From positions 1-64,000 of the IMG/VR virus record IMGVR_UViG_3300013094_000036: a stretch of 64,000 nt of DNA, one strand, 5' to 3'. A program made the translations under genes and the position numbers. Below are positions 59,659 through 64,000 of the stretch, in pieces (the first letter of the stretch is position 1; each line of letters begins with the position of its first letter). The DNA comes from a virus. Under the pieces are notes generated by a model. The model worked only from the letters and a program-made list of their open reading frames with translations. It did no database searches and was not told where the DNA came from.

Positions 59659-59876
59659 ATGCACCAAGTTCACTTGTCCTGGTGCATGGACATTCTCAAA
59701 AGAATGAAAGATGTGGTAGAAGGTGATCTCAGTGATCATGACAAGGAAGAGTATGCTATGCTGGCAATGGCAGGATCTATGGCTGGTGGAGGCGCTGGAA
59801 TGGACAACTGCCTACAAATATGTATGCTGGTGATCCTCTTCCGCTGCTTAACCTGCAAGGACCGGCTGCTCGTTAA
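59659..59876 (+). CDS. Small protein, possibly completed by a -1 frameshift
   Basis: The 0-frame starts MHQVHLSWCMDILKRMKDVV and continues through MAMAGSMAGGGAG-like sequence, then stops at 59892 inside the terminator hairpin. Near 59796 the -1 frame reads WNGQLPTNMYAGDPLPLLNL and ends at TAA 59874, right before the hairpin, which looks more natural. This may reflect ribosomal frameshifting, a mutation or a sequencing error. Function unknown. Confidence 0.45.
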
Positions 59877-59880
59877 AAAA

Positions 59881-59909
59881 TCTAGCGTGTAATACAAATA
59901 CACGCTAGA
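59881..59909. terminator. Strong terminator-like hairpin
   Basis: TCTAGCGTGTA/TACACGCTAGA, 11 perfect base pairs with a 7-nt loop. A-rich on one side, so it may act for both directions. Confidence 0.75.
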
Positions 59910-59955
59910 CAAAAATGCATTTATCTAGTAGTATTAAATACTTAACAGGTTAATT

Positions 59956-60030
59956 GCACTGGTAGCTCAAAGGAGGAGCGTCCCGCTCATAACGGGAAGG
60001 TTGGGATGTCAGGATTCCCCCGGTGCACCA
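59956..60030 (+). tRNA. tRNA with anticodon CAT (elongator Met or Ile2)
   Basis: Acceptor GCACTGG/CCGGTGC with encoded ACCA, D-arm GCTC/GAGC, anticodon arm TCCCG-CTCATAA-CGGGA. The T-arm is slightly irregular (GGGAT/TTCCC). The G1-C72 pair argues against an initiator. It could be a TilS substrate (tRNA-Ile with C34). Confidence 0.88.
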
Positions 60031-60042
60031 TTTTTGAGGTAA

Positions 60043-60111
60043 GAAACCAAAATACATCTTTAGGATGTACGGAGTGGTTTCATTGCGCAGGCGGGCAGGG
60101 GGCCATGCGTA
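60043..60111 (+). ncRNA. Candidate structured RNA after the first tRNA
   Basis: GAAACCA/TGGTTTC closes a domain with an inner TACATC/GATGTA hairpin (60043-60081); a GCGCA/TGCG hairpin with a G-rich loop follows. No tRNA can be drawn. It could be a leader element of the gene at 60181. Confidence 0.35.
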
Positions 60112-60180
60112 AAAAAACAATAATTGTATATTATCGGCCTGCTAAATATCTCTAGCATATATGCCTAAGCGGAGTTAGCA

Positions 60181-60726
60181 ATGACCAAAAAATCAAGTGT
60201 CGAAAACATGCGAGAATTAATGACACTTATGGAAAACGCAGCTGGTTTTCAAGCAGCAGACCCAACAGATCGCAGAAATATATCTTGGACTAAACCCAAT
60301 CTTAATTTTGAATGGTCAGAGATAGAGTTTCAATCAGACGTGCCAGACGTGCCATCTGATGTGAGACAGTACCTCAAGCAGCACTATCCGGATAAGGCTA
60401 CCTGGCTACGGGCAGCACAGCGGGGTCAGGCGGTGACCATACCGCCTAATCATAGGCTTGACATAGAAAACTATCCAAGAAACAAGCGGTCATTAATTGC
60501 TGAGCTCAAGCCACAGCAAGACTCGGCTGGTCCTGATAAGGCAGCTAGAGCAGAACAAGCCTTTGACAAAGGATCTGTGGAGATGCCTATTATTCTCAAC
60601 ACAGGCAACAGGCTTTGGTTGATTGGTGGCAAGACACGACTGGGCTTTGCCAACTATATCTTTAAAATTCCAGCTAAGGTATGGATGATAGGGGGGCAGC
60701 TCAAAAAAGCCAACTATTACGGTTGA
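60181..60726 (+). CDS. Phage protein with ParB-like/nuclease-like LxLIGGxTRLGxA segment
   Basis: The 181-residue protein has a helical N-terminus and ends ILNTGNRLWLIGGKTRLGFA, a segment resembling ParB/Srx-like domains (GxxLWLxGGxTRxxAA) found in some T4-like phage proteins. RBS GCGGAGTTAGCA. Function uncertain. Confidence 0.55.
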   Translation: MTKKSSVENMRELMTLMENAAGFQAADPTDRRNISWTKPNLNFEWSEIEFQSDVPDVPSDVRQYLKQHYPDKATWLRAAQRGQAVTIPPNHRLDIENYPRNKRSLIAELKPQQDSAGPDKAARAEQAFDKGSVEMPIILNTGNRLWLIGGKTRLGFANYIFKIPAKVWMIGGQLKKANYYG

Positions 60727-61015
60727 AGAAATAGTAGCAATAAAACGGTATCTAACATCGGGTAAATATGATGAATAAAAATTTACTCTGTTAGATACTA
60801 CAAAATCATTTAAAACCGAAAATTGTCTCCCTGACCAATTATGGTTGACTAATCATGTGACTCTAGAACAATATTATCAAACAGGAAAATTTCACCTTTC
60901 ATCCGACGACGAAAAAATTTAAAAAAAATATCATAACCGTGCATTTTTTCAGTTGACAGATAAGTAAATATGATATATAAATACACTCATAAAGAGGATT
61001 AAGAGTTCAAAAACA
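60727..61015. other. Intergenic stretch
   Basis: It holds GTATCTAACA/TGTTAGATAC (60747-60797), an inverted repeat around a 30-nt loop, and a TTGACA promoter at 60953 with TATATA. No credible gene of ordinary size is present. Confidence 0.5.
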
Positions 61016-61093
61016 ATGATGCAAAAAACAACAATTTTATGTAATGTAATTAACCGCGAGGCCTATAAGCCCGTGCTGAGGTTTGCTGCCTAG
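61016..61093 (+). CDS. Possible 25-residue peptide or leader frame
   Basis: A short frame (MMQKTTILCNVINREAYKPV plus five residues) begins 19 nt after AGAGGA and ends just before a hairpin region and a terminator at 61125. It could be a leader peptide or a chance frame in a structured RNA (GGTTTGC at 61080 pairs with GCAAACC at 61120). Confidence 0.3.
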   Translation: MMQKTTILCNVINREAYKPVLRFAA

Positions 61094-61124
61094 AGGATTC
61101 GTATAGATCATCAAGGTAAGCAAA

Positions 61125-61153
61125 CCCCAGAAACAAAAATTCTGGGGTTTTTT
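61125..61153 (+). terminator. Rho-independent terminator
   Basis: CCCCAGAA/TTCTGGGG followed by TTTTTT. Confidence 0.9.
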
Positions 61154-61185
61154 GTTACACAGGGTTTGAGAACTGACGACGATTT

Positions 61186-61378
61186 TGGTCACCTATGGCC
61201 AGTGTTTAGCGTATGAAACACAAAGGATAGGGACTCGCGGAGGGCAACAAGGTAGATATGTCTACTGGATACCAATGCGAGGCTGGGTTAGATAGAGATC
61301 ACCCAGTAGGAGTTGCCATATAGGCGACTCTGTTCGTGATTGTTTTGTGGGACGATGATGAGGGAAAGTCATCGTCCC
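61186..61378 (+). ncRNA. Candidate highly structured RNA of unknown class
   Basis: In order: TGGTCA/TGGCCA hairpin, GTGTTT/AAACAC hairpin, CTCGC (61234) with GCGAG (61277) enclosing a GTAGA/TCTAC hairpin, CTGGGT/ACCCAG hairpin, GGCAAC (61243) with GTTGCC (61312), which would make a pseudoknot, and finally a 10-bp hairpin GGGACGATGA/TCATCGTCCC. It lies just upstream of the tRNA cluster. I could not match it to RNase P, 6S, SRP or group I intron signatures. Confidence 0.5.
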
Positions 61379-61443
61379 AGAAAGTGAAACCTTTTGCAGA
61401 ATGTATTTTTTGAAATGATTGTGCTAAGGGTTTTTAAGAATTT

Positions 61444-61529
61444 GAGGGGGCGCCAGAGTTGGAGAGCTGGAGCAGACTGTAAATCTGCCGCTTATTGCTG
61501 AGTGTGTTCGAATCACACCCCCCTCACCA
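61444..61529 (+). tRNA. tRNA-Tyr (GTA)
   Basis: Acceptor GAGGGGG/CCCCCTC with ACCA encoded, anticodon arm GCAGA-CTGTAAA-TCTGC, long variable arm as in class II tRNAs, T-arm GTGTG-TTCGAAT-CACAC. Confidence 0.95.
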
Positions 61530-61540
61530 ACATAAGATAA

Positions 61541-61614
61541 CAGGGCGTAGCTCAGAAGGAGAGTGCTAGTTTTGGAAACTAGAGGCCGGGATTGCAAAAC
61601 TCCCCGCCCTGACC
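61541..61614 (+). tRNA. tRNA-Pro (TGG)
   Basis: Acceptor CAGGGCG/CGCCCTG with ACCA encoded, anticodon arm CTAGT-TTTGGAA-ACTAG. Confidence 0.93.
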
Positions 61615-61630
61615 AGATAAAATAATATAT

Positions 61631-61705
61631 GGGTCTAAAGTGTTGTTGGGGGCACGCGGGATTTGCATTCCCGAAGGCGGGATTCAAGCTCCCGTAGATC
61701 CACCA
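61631..61705 (+). tRNA. tRNA-Ala (TGC)
   Basis: Acceptor GGGTCTA/TAGATCC with ACCA encoded and a G3-T70 pair, the Ala identity element; anticodon arm CGGGA-TTTGCAT-TCCCG. Confidence 0.93.
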
Positions 61706-61799
61706 CTATTTTGGGTAATTTTCAATGCGTTGTAGTAATTCTTCCAGTGTCATTCTTGAAGTTTTTCTTGCAAAATTTTCTTCCCAACTAATCAATTAT

Positions 61800-61873
61800 G
61801 CCTCGTTCGTCCAATGGCAGGGCCGCATCTTTACACGGTGCAGACGGCAGTTCGATTCTGTCACGAGGTACCA
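61800..61873 (+). tRNA. tRNA-Val (TAC)
   Basis: Acceptor GCCTCGT/ACGAGGT with ACCA, anticodon arm GCATC-TTTACAC-GGTGC, T-arm GGCAG-TTCGATT-CTGTC. Confidence 0.92.
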
Positions 61874-61899
61874 ACGATTATTTTGGTATAAATAACTGC

Positions 61900-62460
61900 A
61901 TGAAAATTGCTATAACAGGTCATACTAGTGGTATCGGTATTGCAACATATAATCTACTGCAAGAACACAATCATATCGTACAAGGGTTCAGTAGATCTAA
62001 TGGGTTTGATCTAACTAATCAAGCAGAACGAACCAGTATGTATCAAATTCTTAAAAATGAACAATTTGACTGTTTGATAAACAATGCATATCCTTATCAA
62101 TCCGCACATGGCACCAACGGGTTTATGCAAACAGCAATATTAAATGATGTTTGGAAAATCTGGCGTTCTGATCCTGGAAAAACTATAATAACCATTGGTA
62201 GTTTAGGAGCAGACCATGTAAAAAACCAGTATATGCCATATGCTATTCATAAAAAATCAATTGACGATACTGCAAAACAATTGAGATTGGCTTGCCAATA
62301 TCCACAAGTCACTGTTATCAAACCTAGCTGGGTAGACACACCTGCTGTCAAGCAGTTCGATGGCAATAAATGCACAGCCCAACAGGTGGCAGAGATAATT
62401 CTTTGGATTTTAAACTGCCAAGTTAGAATTTTAGATATAACTTTTGAAAAGCGTGTTTAA
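61900..62460 (+). CDS. Short-chain dehydrogenase/reductase (SDR) family protein
   Basis: ATG 61900 follows tRNA-Val; an upstream extension would read through the tRNA and is rejected. The 186-residue protein has the Rossmann motif ITGHTSGIGIATYNLL, INNAYPYQ (NNA), IGSLGADH, and the catalytic YAIHKKS (YxxxK). It is shorter than typical SDRs (about 250). Substrate unknown, possibly a nucleotide sugar. Confidence 0.8.
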   Translation: MKIAITGHTSGIGIATYNLLQEHNHIVQGFSRSNGFDLTNQAERTSMYQILKNEQFDCLINNAYPYQSAHGTNGFMQTAILNDVWKIWRSDPGKTIITIGSLGADHVKNQYMPYAIHKKSIDDTAKQLRLACQYPQVTVIKPSWVDTPAVKQFDGNKCTAQQVAEIILWILNCQVRILDITFEKRV

Positions 62461-62519
62461 ATCAATGATATGAACCAGTTGTTGTTTATGTAGATAGACG
62501 GCAACGACATCAAATAATT

Positions 62520-62639
62520 GCTCTTGTGGCCTAACTGGATAGAGCGATAGATTAACAAATGCACCTGTATCCCTCTCCGCTACGAACGGAGCGAAAGGTA
62601 ATTGGAATCATACAGGTTCAACTCCTGTCAGGTGCTCCA
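62520..62639 (+). tRNA. tRNA-Arg(ACG)-like gene with an extended anticodon helix
   Basis: The anticodon arm CTCCG-CTACGAA-CGGAG (ACG), T-arm ACAGG-TTCAACT-CCTGT, CCA end and a D-arm TGGCCTAACTGGATAGAGC are clear. However, 29 nt separate D-arm and anticodon arm, and 20 nt separate anticodon arm and T-arm. These extra pieces can pair (GATT/AATC, CAA/TTG, ACCT/AGGT), lengthening the anticodon stem. The acceptor GCTCTTG/CAGGTGC has one T-T mismatch; GCACCTG at 62561 is a perfect competing partner. Confidence 0.55.
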
Positions 62640-62670
62640 ATTTTTTGATTATGGTGATCAAATCGCCATT

Positions 62671-62744
62671 GCTCCTATAGTATAAAAGCAGAACAAGGCT
62701 TTGGTAAAGCCTGGACGCAGGGGCGATACCTGCTAGGAGCACCA
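62671..62744 (+). tRNA. tRNA-Thr (GGT)
   Basis: Acceptor GCTCCTA/TAGGAGC with ACCA, anticodon arm AGGCT-TTGGTAA-AGCCT, T-arm GCAGG/CCTGC. The D-arm is atypical (AGTATAAAAGCAGAACA). Confidence 0.88.
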
Positions 62745-62752
62745 TAATTTAA

Positions 62753-62830
62753 TGCGGAGTAGACTGGAGGTGGCCCCAGCATGGTCTCATACGCCATTGA
62801 CGCACGTTCAACTCGTGCCTCTCGCAACCA
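62753..62830 (+). tRNA. tRNA-Met (CAT), initiator-like
   Basis: Anticodon arm ATGGT-CTCATAC-GCCAT, T-arm GCACG-TTCAACT-CGTGC, ACCA encoded. The 5' TGCGGAGTAGA and 3' CTCGCAACCA resemble initiator tRNA (CGCGGAGTAGA...CTCCGCAACCA), but position 1 is T, giving T1-A72 instead of the usual C1-A72 mismatch. It might serve in initiation, or be an elongator or Ile2 tRNA. Confidence 0.8.
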
Positions 62831-62897
62831 AAAAATAACAACGATTACTGCGATTGAAACCAAAATAACTGTGATATGTTCCGTTGCCAGAGATAGT

Positions 62898-63736
62898 TCA
62901 ATGGTATATCTGCTCAAACATAGTAATCCGTTTCATTAACTCTTCTAATGTTATAGAAGATTTTGAATGTTTGTTTTGATTTGTTCGATGCGGAATGATT
63001 CGGCAATTTGCTGGATGTGCAAGTATTTTTGGATCAACACCATTTTTAAATCCATCAGAAACAGAATATAAGTGATCGCGAGAACAACCTTCTAAATTTT
63101 TTTTCTGTTAGCTGCTGAATACCAACCATATTGTTTGATAAGTGCAGATGCATCCATAAACCAGTCTGCATAATCTGTTATACAGAAAGTGAACCTTGTT
63201 TGGTATCTATATAAACTTTTGTTATCTATAGTATCTGGATGTATAGTTTTAATAGTTTTTGAATACCATATTTTTCCGGTTATTTTGCACTTGCATAGAT
63301 ATACTCGAGTGTATGGGCCAACTATTTGTGATTTGAAAAGTTTTTTGGCAATATATTTTGGATTTTTACTCTCGTGAGTTGGCCTAGTAGCACGCCCTTT
63401 CAAAGTTTCAGATCGTTTCTTTTTTGAAATTTCTGATTGAGGACCACGTTGTTTGTTATTAAACTTTGCTGCACATGACTGCGTACAAAATTTGTTTTTG
63501 TTTTCATGTTGTTCATATGAAAGTGCCGATTTGCAGTTCAAACACAAATTTGGATTTTCTAAGTATTTGGAGATTATTTTTTGTTTTTCCTTTAAGAGTT
63601 TTTCGGAAAGGGCTTTTCCTCGTCCTAAACCAGAACACCTAAAGTTACAAAATTTTGGATTAATTGTTGGCTTGCCACATGCAGCACATGGTTTTTCTTT
63701 TAGAGTAGATGATTTTTTATAAATATCATTAGACAT
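62898..63736 (-). pseudogene. HNH homing endonuclease broken by a 1-nt frameshift
   Basis: From MSNDIYKKSSTLKEKPCAAC the protein has several Cys pairs (CGKP, CNFRCSG, CLNCK, CTQSC) and stops at KKI* in a run of eight A. With one more A the frame continues as NLEGCSRDHLYSVSDGFKNG, DPKILAHPANCRIIPH and KHSKSSITLEELMKR to a stop at 62898, the conserved HNH end (CxRDHxxSVxDG...NxxHPANC). So the nuclease core lies beyond a frameshift; slippage on the A-run could restore it. Confidence 0.8.
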
Positions 63737-63911
63737 TGTCTTTTCCTTATAGTATAATAAGACTGTGTTTAGAGATACAAGATGCGTCAACATCTTGTAT
63801 CTCGTTTATTTAGTTAATTTGATCCAGTGACCAGAGATAGTAATGGCCCCGGCTGCAACCCGGAAAATCGGATTAACGAGTATGCAAGCGACCCACGGAA
63901 CTCCAAAAAAT

Positions 63912-63984
63912 GGACTGTTAGCTCAGTGGCCAGAGCAGGGAGCTTTTAACTCTCGGGTCCTCGGTTCAAATCCGAGACAGTCCT
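63912..63984 (+). tRNA. tRNA-Lys (TTT)
   Basis: Acceptor GGACTGT/ACAGTCC, D-arm GCTC/GAGC, anticodon arm GGGAG-CTTTTAA-CTCTC, T-arm CTCGG-TTCAAAT-CCGAG. CCA is not encoded, unlike the other tRNAs here. Confidence 0.93.
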
Positions 63985-64000
63985 TGAAGATAAATTCAGG

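Noticed and set aside
61186-61378. RNase P RNA (a GAGGGAAAGTC string resembles its conserved region)
   Set aside because: The string sits in a simple hairpin loop and the other conserved RNase P regions are missing.
61424-61687. Antisense frame over tRNA-Tyr to tRNA-Ala
   Set aside because: It is the complement of three well-formed tRNAs.
62675-62917. Antisense frame with an N-terminal hydrophobic helix across two tRNAs
   Set aside because: It runs antisense through tRNA-Thr and tRNA-Met, and its start lies in the real C-terminal part of the frameshifted HNH gene on the same strand.
63820-63905. Possible tRNA-Cys-like anticodon arm (CCGG-CTGCAAC-CCGG) before tRNA-Lys
   Set aside because: No acceptor stem, T-loop or CCA could be fitted, so it is not called as a tRNA.

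Overview
This window looks like part of the genome of a very large T4-like tailed phage (or its prophage/uncultivated equivalent) that infects an alphaproteobacterium. T4-type hallmarks are aerobic ribonucleotide reductase NrdA/NrdB with glutaredoxin, a two-subunit type II topoisomerase, T4-type small conserved proteins, a long receptor-fibre-like protein, many homing endonucleases and a tRNA cluster. The alphaproteobacterial link comes from a circularly permuted, two-piece type tmRNA whose tag (ANDNVAFEETALAA) is of the alphaproteobacterial kind. DNA is AT-rich and densely packed; most genes are on the + strand.

Layout. 1-7.0 kb: nrdA broken into three pieces (a split intein with a free-standing HNH gene, then a second break carrying an opposite-strand HNH gene), another HNH gene, nrdB, a glycosyltransferase and glutaredoxin. 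7.1-10.2 kb: a CHAP/NlpC-like lysin, an Sm-like protein, a secreted protein and a GT-B glycosyltransferase. 10.3-12.5 kb: a compositionally distinct island of small genes, each behind its own near-consensus promoter with a 16-nt spacer, ending in a truncated second copy of the glycosyltransferase. 13-15.4 kb: small genes, a GIY-YIG endonuclease and the tmRNA. 15.4-24.2 kb: topoisomerase subunits, NUDIX, TilS, two glycosyltransferases, an SGNH hydrolase. 24.2-25.9 kb: a gene-poor stretch with tRNA-like RNA candidates and an HNH gene, followed at 26.0 kb by a TROVE/vWA (DUF2828-like) protein. 27.6-32.4 kb: small genes, a SleB-like hydrolase, probable structural and membrane proteins. 32.4-35.5 kb: ClpX, IF3, ribosomal protein bS21, Hsp20 and ClpS. 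36.9-43.1 kb: a complete-looking curli-type operon (CsgF, CsgG, two curlin-repeat proteins, a FecR-domain protein, a CHASE2 adenylate cyclase). 43.1-48 kb: two holin-like proteins, PRPP synthetase, small proteins. 48-54 kb: a 1389-residue repeat fibre, a companion protein, and a Thg1-like gene destroyed by a homing endonuclease. 54-60 kb: PII, a deaminase, two methyltransferases, peroxiredoxin and many small proteins. 59.9-64 kb: nine tRNA genes, structured RNA candidates, an SDR enzyme and a frameshifted HNH gene.

How it may work together. Two sets of genes stand out. First, tmRNA, ClpX and ClpS (with IF3, bS21, TilS, tRNAs and Hsp20) would let the phage supply its own ribosome rescue tag and the proteolysis adaptors/unfoldase that act on it, using host ClpP. 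Second, the curli-type operon would let an infected cell secrete amyloid fibres under a sensory adenylate cyclase. Several genes are in pieces, frameshifted or truncated, mostly through homing endonuclease activity.
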